Source: CAYLJJ01 sp964384025
GTDB taxonomy: Bacteria; Myxococcota_A; Bradymonadia; UBA7976; UBA1532
Assembly (NCBI GenBank): GCA_964384025.1
Contig: CAYLJJ010000024.1
Span: forward strand, 1 to 64,000
Direction of reading: 5' to 3'
Length of the DNA: 64,000 nt
The position numbers and the translations under genes are program-made. The notes under the pieces are model-generated. The model had not been told where the DNA came from. It searched no databases and saw only the letters and a program-made list of their open reading frames with translations. Positions 44,390 to 52,562 of the stretch are shown piece after piece; within the stretch, counting starts at the first letter, position 1; each line of letters starts with the position of its first letter.

Positions 44390-46119
44390 GTTCTGGCAGG
44401 GCGAAACCCCAAATTGTTGTTGAAGTAGTCGGGCGAGTAGTAGAAGCGATTGGCTGCGCGAAGGTTATCCGCGCTGTTGTAGCAGCTGCCCCCACGGCGG
44501 ACACGCTCAGAGCCTGAACCCGCGTTCGGCGGGCCCTTTTGTTCACCTGAGCTGTAGTCGGCAAACAAATCCTCACACCATTCCAAAACATTTCCATGCA
44601 TATCATACAGACCCCATTGATTTGGTTCGAGACCGGCGACTGGATGAGTCTTACCCTCTGCGGTTTTATTATACCAAGCAAACTCCTTAAGGTTTTCTGT
44701 AGTTACCTCTATTCCCTCTCTGCCAATCCCATAATCACCTGTCCCCCCCGCTCGACAAGCAAACTCCCACTCCGCCTCTGTGGGTAAGCGATACCCGTTT
44801 TTACCTGAGAGGAGAGTCACCTTTGTTCCCTTGATTTGATAAGCACGCTCTATCCCCTCCTCTTTATCAGAGAGCGCGTTGCAGTAAGCCACCGCGTCAA
44901 ACCAAGTCACACTTTCAACAGGACGTTCAAGACCATCCCCTTTCGCACTGGATGGATTTTCCTTCATCAACTCCTTATATTGCGCCTGAGTCACCTGAGT
45001 CTCTGCCATAAAGAAGCGTGAGATGGTCACTTTGTGCTGAGGTCGCTCATCATCAAACCCTCCCTCTTTTGTTCCCATCAGGAAAGACCCCGCCTCGATT
45101 GGGATCATCTTGGGGCGATATTGGGTCCCCTCCAAGCTCTCCGTGGCTGAAGCTGAGCGGACAGAGCTTTGCTCAGCGCCCCTCACCGCCTGCGTCCCCC
45201 CTCCTCTGGGAGGAGGCGTCACCAAAGGAGGCGGCGTCACCGAGGTAGGCTTGGGTTGAGGCCTGGATTGAGGCTTAGGCGGCTTCTTCTCATAACCAGC
45301 CAATTTTGATGAGGTCTTAAAGCCCGTGGAGAGCGAGGCGACCAGGTGCCCCATGACCTCGCTCACGCGCTCCTTCTGGGGGTGTTTCAGGATATGCTCA
45401 GAGGCGCTCAACAGGTCGCCGAACTGATGCGCTGAGATCTTCCCACCGCCCTTGAGGTTCCCAAAACGCCTCATCTGTCCCGCCAGCACCCCGAGCCTCT
45501 CCCCCTTGCCCTCAATCAGCGCCTCAGTTGACTCTGTGCGCATCGACATCCACTCACTATAAACCTCTAAGCCCTCCCGTGACTCCTCCAGCTCTCGCCC
45601 TGGCATCGCCTGATGGATCGCCCCGGCGAGATCCTTAACCACCTGCTCGATCTGCCCCAGCCTGGACTCCTGCGACTCCAACCGCTGCTTCACCGCGCTG
45701 ATCCCCACCCGCATCTCTGAAGATTCACGACAGAGCAGCCTCAACGCCTCTTGCTGCTTGAGCTGCCCCTTGAGCAAGGTGCGGCCTGTCTCCTCAGAGG
45801 CTCCCATCGTGCGCAAGCTCTTGAGTCGCGTTAGGGTCCCACGCAGCTCGGGCTGTGTGAGTTGGGTCATAAACTCCACCAGCTCATTCTGCTCATCAGG
45901 CTTGAGGCCATCAAAGGCACCCTGGATGGGGTTGACGCCCCCACGCCTGAGCTCAGCCTCACGGCCCGCAAACTCAAGGCCCTTATCGATCAGCCCCCAG
46001 ATCATGCTCGCCCCAGGGAAGGTGGTCTGAACGATCAGCTCCACCCCGAAACGGACTCGATGCCCATGGACCTTATATAGAGCGGCGACTTTGCTCTGAA
46101 ATTCTTGTAGCCTGCTCAT
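44380..46119 (-). CDS. FGE-fold protein, probable DGR variable protein
   Basis: A 579-residue protein without signal peptide. Residues 1 to about 270 are helical and unrecognised (with a possible membrane-proximal helix FGVELIVQTTFPGASMIWGL and a coiled coil at about 130-170); about 275-325 is a Pro/Lys linker. About 330-579 is a formylglycine-generating-enzyme/C-type-lectin-fold domain (IEAGSFLMGT, YRLPTEAEWEFACRAGG, GLYDMHGNVLEWCEDLF). The last 40 codons read RRGGSCYNSADNLRAANR then FYYSPDYFNNNLGFRPAR. Nearly all divergent sites are NAC, NAT, AGC or TTC codons, that is, forms reachable from AAC/AAT by changing adenines, which is the mark of a DGR variable repeat. The FGE catalytic Cys pair is not evident, so it is a binding domain. 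The start is ATG 46,119 (a GTG lies directly before); it is divergent from the motor genes. Confidence 0.82.
   Translation of the reverse strand: MSRLQEFQSKVAALYKVHGHRVRFGVELIVQTTFPGASMIWGLIDKGLEFAGREAELRRGGVNPIQGAFDGLKPDEQNELVEFMTQLTQPELRGTLTRLKSLRTMGASEETGRTLLKGQLKQQEALRLLCRESSEMRVGISAVKQRLESQESRLGQIEQVVKDLAGAIHQAMPGRELEESREGLEVYSEWMSMRTESTEALIEGKGERLGVLAGQMRRFGNLKGGGKISAHQFGDLLSASEHILKHPQKERVSEVMGHLVASLSTGFKTSSKLAGYEKKPPKPQSRPQPKPTSVTPPPLVTPPPRGGGTQAVRGAEQSSVRSASATESLEGTQYRPKMIPIEAGSFLMGTKEGGFDDERPQHKVTISRFFMAETQVTQAQYKELMKENPSSAKGDGLERPVESVTWFDAVAYCNALSDKEEGIERAYQIKGTKVTLLSGKNGYRLPTEAEWEFACRAGGTGDYGIGREGIEVTTENLKEFAWYNKTAEGKTHPVAGLEPNQWGLYDMHGNVLEWCEDLFADYSSGEQKGPPNAGSGSERVRRGGSCYNSADNLRAANRFYYSPDYFNNNLGFRPARTLP
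44383..44505 (-). repeat. candidate DGR variable repeat (VR)
   Basis: The C-terminal segment of the FGE gene from RRGGS to the stop. Invariant blocks without adenine (CTTCGCGC, TTGGGGTTTCGCCCTGCC) alternate with codons TAC, AAC, AGC, GAT, AAC, AAT, TTC, TAC, TAC, GAC, TAC, TTC, AAC, AAC, AAT, all derivable from AAC or AAT by adenine changes. No template copy (AAC-rich equivalent) was found in the window. Confidence 0.65.
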
Positions 46120-46294
46120 CACAACACAGAGAGAGAAGTTGAAGAGATCTCTGTTCTATATCAACTCCCCCCTGAGCCCCAAGCGCCAAGGTAAATCCCC
46201 AATTGCTTCTTGGGAAAGTGATGGAGGTGGACGCGAGCCTCTTCGCTGCATAGCCTCTTGAAGACTTACCCAAACATCAAGGAGTCAGGCCCCG

Positions 46295-47095
46295 GTGAAC
46301 ATCCTATTTATCCTCATCTTCGCCGCCCTGCTGCTCTTTGCCCTGCTCCTCTTTCTGGGGTGGAGGGGCCGCACCCTGAGCCAATATCAAGTCAGGATAA
46401 AACGGTGGCGGGCGCTCTGCGCGCGGCTTGAGGAGGAGGCTCCAGTCCAGCAGACACAGCTTGAGGATGATCCCGAACTGTGGCTCCTGCTCAAGAAGCA
46501 GGTGATCGAGGCGGAGCCCGGCGCGGCGAATGAGATCCGGCCTCTGCGTAAGCCCGTCGGTGAGGGGCTGCCCTCGCTCATCTATATCAACCACCTCCCC
46601 TCCCCCGTCGCCCTGATCCCCTCACCCAGCAACATGGGGCTGATCGTCCCTGGGATCAGCTCCATGTTGGGCGTCCTCGGCACCTTCCTGGGGATTCAAT
46701 ATGGCCTCTACACCTCAAACTTGGGGCCATCGATCACCGGATCAGGGGCCTCAAATGTCACCAGCCTGATCTCCGGCGCGGGTGAGCTGTTTCAGTCGAT
46801 GGGCACCGCTTTTTGGACCTCCTTGATGGGCCTCGGCTGCGCCCTGATCACCACGATCATGATCGCGCGTCTACATCGCCATAAAGATAGGATCAGGGCG
46901 GAGCTGTGGGGGCTGCAAGAGAGACACTTTCTGCTCTGTAGCCGAGAGGCCGCGCTCCTGATGGAGATCCGCGACGGGATGCAGCGCGAGGCCAGCGCTG
47001 GGCTCGACTCTCCATCGCAGCAGTTGATGATCGCGGAGATCATCGGGCAGGTGGATGAGCTGCATCAGTCTCTCCCTCACGCTCTGAAGGGTTGA
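46295..47095 (+). CDS. MotA/TolQ/ExbB-type motor stator (ZorA-like)
   Basis: A 266-residue inner membrane protein starting at GTG 46,295, with AAGGAG ten bases upstream. TM1 is at about 3-22. A cytoplasmic helical part (about 25-105) is followed by TM2 with ISSMLGVLGTFLGIQYGL (about 122-140) and TM3 with GTAFWTSLMGLGCALITTIM (about 168-190). The GTFxGI and TAFxTSLxGL motifs are hallmarks of MotA/TolQ/ExbB proton-channel subunits and ZorA. A cytoplasmic tail of about 70 residues ends the protein; canonical ZorA has a far longer coiled-coil tail. Its partner follows after four bases. It probably forms a pentamer around a dimer of the next protein and converts ion flow to rotation. Confidence 0.85.
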   Translation: MNILFILIFAALLLFALLLFLGWRGRTLSQYQVRIKRWRALCARLEEEAPVQQTQLEDDPELWLLLKKQVIEAEPGAANEIRPLRKPVGEGLPSLIYINHLPSPVALIPSPSNMGLIVPGISSMLGVLGTFLGIQYGLYTSNLGPSITGSGASNVTSLISGAGELFQSMGTAFWTSLMGLGCALITTIMIARLHRHKDRIRAELWGLQERHFLLCSREAALLMEIRDGMQREASAGLDSPSQQLMIAEIIGQVDELHQSLPHALKG

Positions 47096-47099
47096 GGCG

Positions 47100-47879
47100 A
47101 TGGCCTTCGGTGAAAACCCCGAGCTGAGACAAGAGCACACCACACAGAGCGCTGGCCTCGGCGGCATCTCCGCCGCCCCTGAGCCCAGCCAGCTCTCCCT
47201 CAGCGACCTGATGTCCGCCCTCTTCTTGCTGATCATGGCCCTCTTTATGGTGGTTTTGGTGCAGCTCAAGGGCGCTGAGATCGAGGCGCAGCAGGCGCAG
47301 GCTCGCGCTGAGGAGTTGGAGAGGTATTTGGGGGATGAGGTGCAAAGCTATAAGACGATCATCTCTCACCTGGAGAGCATCCGAGAGAAGCTGATGCGTT
47401 ATGGCATCCTCGTCGAGGTCGATGAGGAGACCGGTGAGGTGATCATCAAGGATCAGGGGATCTTCTTTGAGCAGGGCAAGAGCCTCTTGAGCAAGAAGGC
47501 CAAGGGCTTCCTCAGCGACTTTATGCAGGTCTATGGCGAGGTGGTGCTCTCTGAGGCATTCGCCCCCAAGATCCGCTGGATCGTCGTCGAGGGCAACACC
47601 AGCTCGGAGGGGGAGGAGCTGCCCAACCTCAACCTGAGCTTAGAGCGCGCTGAGGCGGTGGCGCAGTATATCCGGGGGATCAAGCTCTCAACGGAGCCTG
47701 GAGAGCATCAGGCCCGTGAGGCTCGCCTGAAAGCGAAGCTCCTGGTCGCTGGGCGTGGAGAGTTTGGGGCCAACCAGGGGAGGGTCGATGAGCGTGATCG
47801 CAACGTCCGCTTTCGCCTGCACTTCGTCGGTGATTTGATCAAGGTGCTGCACGGCTTTGAGCAGCGAGAGTCGCGGTAG
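47100..47879 (+). CDS. MotB/OmpA-type motor partner (ZorB-like)
   Basis: A 259-residue protein. The N-terminal 35 residues are cytoplasmic. One membrane helix at about 37-55 carries Asp36 in LSDLMSALFLLIMALFMVVL, equivalent to the ion-carrying Asp of MotB, TolR and ZorB. A periplasmic coiled coil (about 56-100) leads to an OmpA-like peptidoglycan-binding domain (about 115-245) with EGNTSSEGEELPNLNLSLE, RAEAV and DERDRNVRFRL. The LSDLMSxLFLxxM pattern is closer to ZorB-like and phage-defence MotB homologues than to flagellar MotB. It is coupled to the stator gene (4-bp gap). No nuclease or helicase gene follows, so this is a bare motor pair. Confidence 0.87.
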   Translation: MAFGENPELRQEHTTQSAGLGGISAAPEPSQLSLSDLMSALFLLIMALFMVVLVQLKGAEIEAQQAQARAEELERYLGDEVQSYKTIISHLESIREKLMRYGILVEVDEETGEVIIKDQGIFFEQGKSLLSKKAKGFLSDFMQVYGEVVLSEAFAPKIRWIVVEGNTSSEGEELPNLNLSLERAEAVAQYIRGIKLSTEPGEHQAREARLKAKLLVAGRGEFGANQGRVDERDRNVRFRLHFVGDLIKVLHGFEQRESR

Positions 47880-48046
47880 CAACACCGCCAAGTCTCAGCG
47901 AATTTCCCCGCATCACCCACCGCTGGCACAAGGAAATTCAAGCGACCCCCAGAAAGTATGTGCGCTTGATGTTCCAAAATCTCTTCACCTTGCGAAGTCT
48001 GGCCTACAAACACATTCATCTTTGCTCATCGCTTCTACTGCATCCA

Positions 48047-49399
48047 TCAGTAAAAGAGCCGCCAGTAAACTAGGGCGGTGATGGTGATCATAGTGATGCC
48101 GATCAGGTTAAAAAAGAAACCGTAGAAGGCCATCTGCTTTACCCTCACCGCCCCGCTGCTCATGGCGATGGCGTTGGGTGGTGTGGCGATGGGCAGCATG
48201 AAGGCGTAGCTGGCGCAGATGGTGGCCACCATCATGATCAGGCCTGTTTCCATGCCCGCTTGGCCGGCCAGGGCGTAGATGATGGGCAGCATGATAGAGA
48301 TCAGCGCTGTGTTGCTGGTGATTTCGGTGGTAAAGGTCACCAGGGAAGCCATGATCAGCACGATGACTAGGGTAGGCAGGTCTTGCAGCAACATCAGCGA
48401 ATCGGCGATCTCCTGGGCTAGGCCAGTCTTGGAGAAGGCGGCGGCGATGGAGAAACCCGCACCAAAAAGGAAGATGATCTCAAAGGGGATCTTCTTGCTG
48501 TCTTTCCACTCCAGAAATCCCATGCCAGGAACGAACATCAAGAGGCCGAAGCTGAGCAGGATCCCTTTTTCGTTAAGCCCCAAACCGCCATACCACGGTT
48601 TGATGGGCGAATTGACCAGCAGCAAAACCACCAACCCCACCAGCACCCACGCCAATTTTTTTTGCTGGCCAGTCGTGGGCTCTTCTTCGCCCAGTTGATG
48701 TTCCACTGTTTCTCCATGAAGCCCTAGGCTGAGCAGGTAGCCGATAATCACCAGCATCACCAGAGCCAGAGGAGTGGTCATAAACATCCAGTTGACAAAC
48801 GACACCGCTTCAATGCTCTGGTCTTCCAAAAAGCCCAGCAAAATCAAGTTGGGTGGGGTGCCGATGGGGGTAGTGATGCCGCCGATACTGGCTCCGTAAG
48901 CGATGGCCAGAACGAAGCGCATCTTCAACTTCGCCTCTTCGGAAAGAAACATGGCCACCGGCAAAAGTAACAGGGCGGTGGTGGTGTTGGATAGAAAACC
49001 ACTGAGCGCCGCTGAGGTGACAGCTAGGGAAAAAATGATCCCCCGAGGGGTGGCGGGAAAGACCCTCAGCAGTTTCCGAGCGATCACCTTGTGCAGGCCA
49101 GTTTTTTCCACGGCGATGGCCACCAAGAAGCCCCCCAAAAAGAGGAAGATGATCGACTTGGAATAATTGATCGCAGCGGCGTTGGTGCTCAACACGCCCA
49201 GGGCGGGGAAAAGGGCGATGGGGAGCAGGGAGACCACTCCCAGGGGCAGCCCTTCATTGGTCCAAAGCGCCACCATAAAAATGATGGTCCCGATCAGTCG
49301 AGCATGAACCGGTTCAAAGGCCAATCCCCCTAGGAAATACCCGATAATCCCCAGCACTCCGGCTATCATAATTCTACGCATATTGGTTGTCACCGTCAT
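48047..49399 (-). CDS. SLC13/DASS-type sodium-coupled anion transporter
   Basis: A 450-residue protein with about 11 hydrophobic helices. It carries the two Ser-Asn-Thr motifs of the DASS family, LSNTTTALLLLPVA and TSNTALISIMLPI, each followed by a TPIGTPPN- or ATPPNAIA-type hairpin. Substrates in this family are dicarboxylates, citrate or sulfate taken up with sodium; I cannot choose among them. GAGGAGG precedes the ATG. Codon use (CTG, ACC, GGG, ATC mix and more lower-GC third positions) differs from its neighbours, and the start overlaps (ATGA) the end of a histidine-kinase-like fragment, so it probably arrived with a sensor gene that was then lost. Confidence 0.9.
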   Translation of the reverse strand: MTVTTNMRRIMIAGVLGIIGYFLGGLAFEPVHARLIGTIIFMVALWTNEGLPLGVVSLLPIALFPALGVLSTNAAAINYSKSIIFLFLGGFLVAIAVEKTGLHKVIARKLLRVFPATPRGIIFSLAVTSAALSGFLSNTTTALLLLPVAMFLSEEAKLKMRFVLAIAYGASIGGITTPIGTPPNLILLGFLEDQSIEAVSFVNWMFMTTPLALVMLVIIGYLLSLGLHGETVEHQLGEEEPTTGQQKKLAWVLVGLVVLLLVNSPIKPWYGGLGLNEKGILLSFGLLMFVPGMGFLEWKDSKKIPFEIIFLFGAGFSIAAAFSKTGLAQEIADSLMLLQDLPTLVIVLIMASLVTFTTEITSNTALISIMLPIIYALAGQAGMETGLIMMVATICASYAFMLPIATPPNAIAMSSGAVRVKQMAFYGFFFNLIGITMITITALVYWRLFY

Positions 49400-49494
49400 C
49401 CATCCTCCTCTTTGGTATAGGTCGGTCTCGCCGATTTCAGCGGCAGGATAATGGTGAATTCGGTCTTATCGTCTATAATTTTTGGCGGAACGAG
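49396..49494 (-). pseudogene. histidine kinase C-terminal fragment
   Basis: Reading on the minus strand, the last about 30 codons before the transporter start encode DDKTEFTIILPLKSARP and KEEDG, then a TGA that overlaps the transporter ATG. TEFTIILPL is the characteristic last strand of sensor-kinase ATPase domains. The frame stops just upstream and no kinase body is present, so only the tail survives. Another frame just to the right reads RRLEELEQLDGIPYELFSF, unrecognised. Confidence 0.4.
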
Positions 49495-49570
49495 AACAAT
49501 TCATATGGGATTCCATCCAATTGCTCCAGTTCCTCAAGCCGGCGGAACAGGACCTTAAGGGTCGAGGAGC

Positions 49571-51349
49571 CTAATCCCCTGGTGGGGAGATGATCCGCGT
49601 GTTCCAGGTGTCACGATAGGCTTGATAGTCAGCATCGTCTCGATAAGGCCAAGCCTCTTCTGGATAGGGATAGTGCTCCATACCATGAAAGGGTAGGGGC
49701 TCATTGCGATCTGTGAGGGGGGCAAAGAGGGAACTCTTGATGCTGTAAAAGAGATCTGCGTCCAAGAAAAGCCGTCGGTGAAAGCCCTCTTGAGGCGGTG
49801 GTGGCTGCGGAAACTCCAGCTCCAGTAGATCTCCATGAGCCATCACCACGAAGCGATCATCAACATCCAAGAGCAGCTCCCGTACATCTCCATAGCGGGT
49901 GTAGGCCCCATACATTAAAGCCGCCGGGTTGATGGGCAGGCTGAGATCCTCAGCATGGATGCGACCCTGCTCGCCAGCATAGCGGTAGGGGGCAGCGCCT
50001 CCAAAGCTGAGCAGAGCCCTTGAGGGTTGAAGTCGGGTGAGTTCAAAGGGCACCGGCGCTGAATCATCCAAGAGGATCTGATCAAAGAGATCGACACCCG
50101 TGGGCTGGTGGGCTGGTGTGAGACGCAGACGCGTGTCGTCAGCCCTGAGCAGGCCACCGATGGGGACAGCCCAGGTGTGACGATCCCCAGCGTTCTTGCC
50201 CAGCACCGCTACAATCTGCCAGGAGCCATCGGATGAGGGTCGTTCCAGAGTAGTGCCCGCAGCGGGTGTAGAGCTGAGTTGGGGACCAATGTCCTGATAG
50301 ATGGACCAAGCAGTGAGCAGCAGGGTCGCATGTTCAGGATGCTCAATCGGGCCAAAGTCGAGGATGAAGGAGTCTCGACCATCAAGCCGCGCAACAGGCG
50401 TCCATTCATCTACAAAGCTCAAGGCCTCCAACACATCTACGCCCTCTTGATCTACCGCCCTGAGAGGAGGGCGTGGATTCCTCAGCGTGATCAAGGCCTT
50501 GCTCGCGATCTGGCCGAGCTGGGATGTAAAGCTCCAGGTGCTGTGGACCTGATAACCCTCAGGGAGATCAACGACCAGCAGCTCGGCTGAGTCAAAGAAG
50601 TCTGCCTCGAAGATGGTCTCTCGGATCTTCAGCGTATAGACAGCATCAACAGCATGCTCCCAGGATCCCAGGGCGTAGAGCGCCCCGTTGTAAAACTCTG
50701 GGCGAAACACATCCAGACCATAGCCGATGACCGATCCAGCCAGATCACTGAAGTACTGGAAGACTCCTGTATCTGGATCCGGCAAGAAGAGGAAGGGGCA
50801 GCTCCTCTGCATCAACACACACTCACCAAACACCTCATCGCAGTACTCCCCCCCTTGACATCCCGGCTCGCACTCTCTACCACAACCATCGAGCCCACAG
50901 CTGCGGCCCTCACAGTCGGGGGTACAGACCGGCTCGACACAGCGCCCTGTGGATTCATCACACTCCTTACCTTCAGCACACCCCGGTTCGCAGATCCCGC
51001 CGCAGCCATCATCACTGCACTCGCGCCCGTCGCAGCTTGGCACACAGCTCTGCTCAGAGAGGTCAGGCTCATATCCCTGGTCCGAGTCACAAGCTGGATT
51101 GCAGGGGTCGCCGCAGCCACCATCACTGCACTCGCGCCCGTCGCAGCTTGGCACACAGCTCTGCTCAGAGAGGTCAGGCTCATCATATCCCTGGTCCGAG
51201 TCACAAGCTGGATTGCAGGGGTCGCCACACTCATCAAGACCACATTCCCTACCACCACACCCTGGTGTGCAGTCTTCTTCACAACCCAGGGAGAGACACA
51301 ACATAAAGAATCCAAAGTTGATCAGAGAGATTCTGATGCTTCGAGACAT
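49571..51349 (-). CDS. Cys-rich lipoprotein, 592 aa
   Basis: The signal peptide ends CLSLGC (lipobox). Residues about 25-185 are a Cys-rich array with the pattern CxPxCxGRECxxDxCGxxCxPxC in about five copies, two of which are a recent duplication. The remaining about 400 residues form an unrecognised beta-rich domain with conserved-looking Trp and Asp residues. The domain is followed by no membrane anchor, so it should be attached at the outer membrane by its lipid. Similar Cys-rich linkers occur on many myxobacterial surface proteins. Function unknown. Confidence 0.8.
   Translation of the reverse strand: MSRSIRISLINFGFFMLCLSLGCEEDCTPGCGGRECGLDECGDPCNPACDSDQGYDEPDLSEQSCVPSCDGRECSDGGCGDPCNPACDSDQGYEPDLSEQSCVPSCDGRECSDDGCGGICEPGCAEGKECDESTGRCVEPVCTPDCEGRSCGLDGCGRECEPGCQGGEYCDEVFGECVLMQRSCPFLFLPDPDTGVFQYFSDLAGSVIGYGLDVFRPEFYNGALYALGSWEHAVDAVYTLKIRETIFEADFFDSAELLVVDLPEGYQVHSTWSFTSQLGQIASKALITLRNPRPPLRAVDQEGVDVLEALSFVDEWTPVARLDGRDSFILDFGPIEHPEHATLLLTAWSIYQDIGPQLSSTPAAGTTLERPSSDGSWQIVAVLGKNAGDRHTWAVPIGGLLRADDTRLRLTPAHQPTGVDLFDQILLDDSAPVPFELTRLQPSRALLSFGGAAPYRYAGEQGRIHAEDLSLPINPAALMYGAYTRYGDVRELLLDVDDRFVVMAHGDLLELEFPQPPPPQEGFHRRLFLDADLFYSIKSSLFAPLTDRNEPLPFHGMEHYPYPEEAWPYRDDADYQAYRDTWNTRIISPPGD
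51003..51233 (-). repeat. tandem duplication, 111-114 bp units
   Basis: Two adjacent, almost identical units (51,011-51,121 and 51,122-51,235 approximately) encode the same SCVPSCDGRECSD plus GCGDPCNPACDSDQGY module; the second has one extra codon. It is in frame and recent. Confidence 0.85.
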
Positions 51350-51603
51350 AAACCAACCTTCTTTCGAGGCGTACTGTACCGCTTGAGCTGAAACTCAGAC
51401 TCTCAAGTTTGGCGTTGATCATTGTCAAAAGCGCTTCAGAATTGCAAACTCTTATACTCTCCACAGGAAGGAGTCCCTCTTAAGCGAAGCTGAGGGGGGT
51501 AGCCGACAGAACGCCCACAGCCTCTGCCACTCTGAGCATCCAGTGTTGTAGCTGGCTGTGATGTAGAAGATGGGCGGCGCTCGGTCGGCGGGTTCAAGAG
51601 GGC

Positions 51604-52260
51604 TTAGGTGCCGAAGTAGCGGTCACCAAAGTCGCCCAGGCCTGGGACAATATAGGCTTTCTCATCAAGGCCCTTATCTATCGCCCCAGTGACAATGTGG
51701 ATATTGGGGAAGGCGCTGAAGATAGCCTGAAGCCCCTCTGGACAAGCCAACAGGTTGATAAAGATGAGGCGCTCCTCCTGTACGCCCGCCTCCAAGAGGA
51801 TGCGGATCGCCTCACGCGCAGATCCCCCTGTGGCCAGCATGGGATCCAAGAGAAAGACCCAGCGCTGGCTGATGTCATCGGGAAGCTTGGAGTAGTAAAT
51901 GATGGGTTGGGCAGTCTGCTCATCGCGCTGGATCAAGATCTTGCCGATACGGATCTTCTTACAGACCTCACGCACCGGCTTCTCCATGCTCTCGCCCGCC
52001 CGCATGATCGACACGGCGCAGATCTTCCCCTCAAAACCAACCCCTTGATGGGGCAAGCCGAGGGGGGTCTTTATGCTCTTGGGGCGAACTGGCAACAGCT
52101 CCAGAGACTTCTCCACCAACAGGCGCGTAAGGCGGTCGGAGTAGAAGATGAAATCGTTTCTTCGGGTCTCTTGGTCACGAATTATGGTCATCAGACCACA
52201 CACTTGGCCACTGGGAGCCAAGATCGTGAGATTGGAATAGTTGGGGGGGGTGTCAACCAT
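51604..52260 (-). CDS. upp: uracil phosphoribosyltransferase
   Basis: A 218-residue type I phosphoribosyltransferase. The PRPP loop LLDPMLATGGSA, the uracil-binding C-terminal signature PGLGDFGDRYFGT and the MRAGESM motif are present. It makes UMP from uracil and PRPP for pyrimidine salvage. The sequence (SNLTILAPSGQVCGLMTIIRD) is of the longer UPRT type found near eukaryotic and some bacterial uridine-kinase-linked forms rather than the shorter E. coli type. AGGAGG lies upstream of the ATG. It stands alone and diverges from the PhoD-like gene. Confidence 0.93.
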   Translation of the reverse strand: MVDTPPNYSNLTILAPSGQVCGLMTIIRDQETRRNDFIFYSDRLTRLLVEKSLELLPVRPKSIKTPLGLPHQGVGFEGKICAVSIMRAGESMEKPVREVCKKIRIGKILIQRDEQTAQPIIYYSKLPDDISQRWVFLLDPMLATGGSAREAIRILLEAGVQEERLIFINLLACPEGLQAIFSAFPNIHIVTGAIDKGLDEKAYIVPGLGDFGDRYFGT

Positions 52261-52562
52261 AATGTCGCCTCCTGTTGCCGGGATGATGGTCGCGCAAGGA
52301 GAGTTTGTCTAGATCTCTAATCCAATCCTCCCCTTCCTCTGGCAGAGGGTGGCCACCTCTGGAGGCAGCGTTAGAGCGTCGTGAGCAGCAATGCGCCACA
52401 TCCCCAGCATCTGTAGCAGAGACGGTGAAGCCATCGGAGAGTGGGGCTGTTGTAGGCTGTGGTGCTGGCGAGCGCCTCAGCGCAGAGGCAGGGCAGCGCT
52501 CCACCGAATATCTCAACTGTGCTATGAAGTGTGGCTCATGTCGCTCTATCTGGAGATGCAAT
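52261..52562. other. intergenic between divergent genes, 302 bp
   Basis: The gap holds the upp ribosome site on the left. An open frame runs through it towards the PhoD-like gene, but it begins without a ribosome site and shows no homology, so I take it as non-coding. Promoters for both genes should be here. Confidence 0.5.

Noticed and set aside
41390..47879. Complete DGR
   Set aside because: No reverse transcriptase motif and no template repeat seen in the window; only target and accessory fragment.
46295..47879. Complete Zorya system
   Set aside because: Only ZorA/B-like genes; no ZorC, ZorD, ZorE or other effector, and the ZorA-like tail is short.
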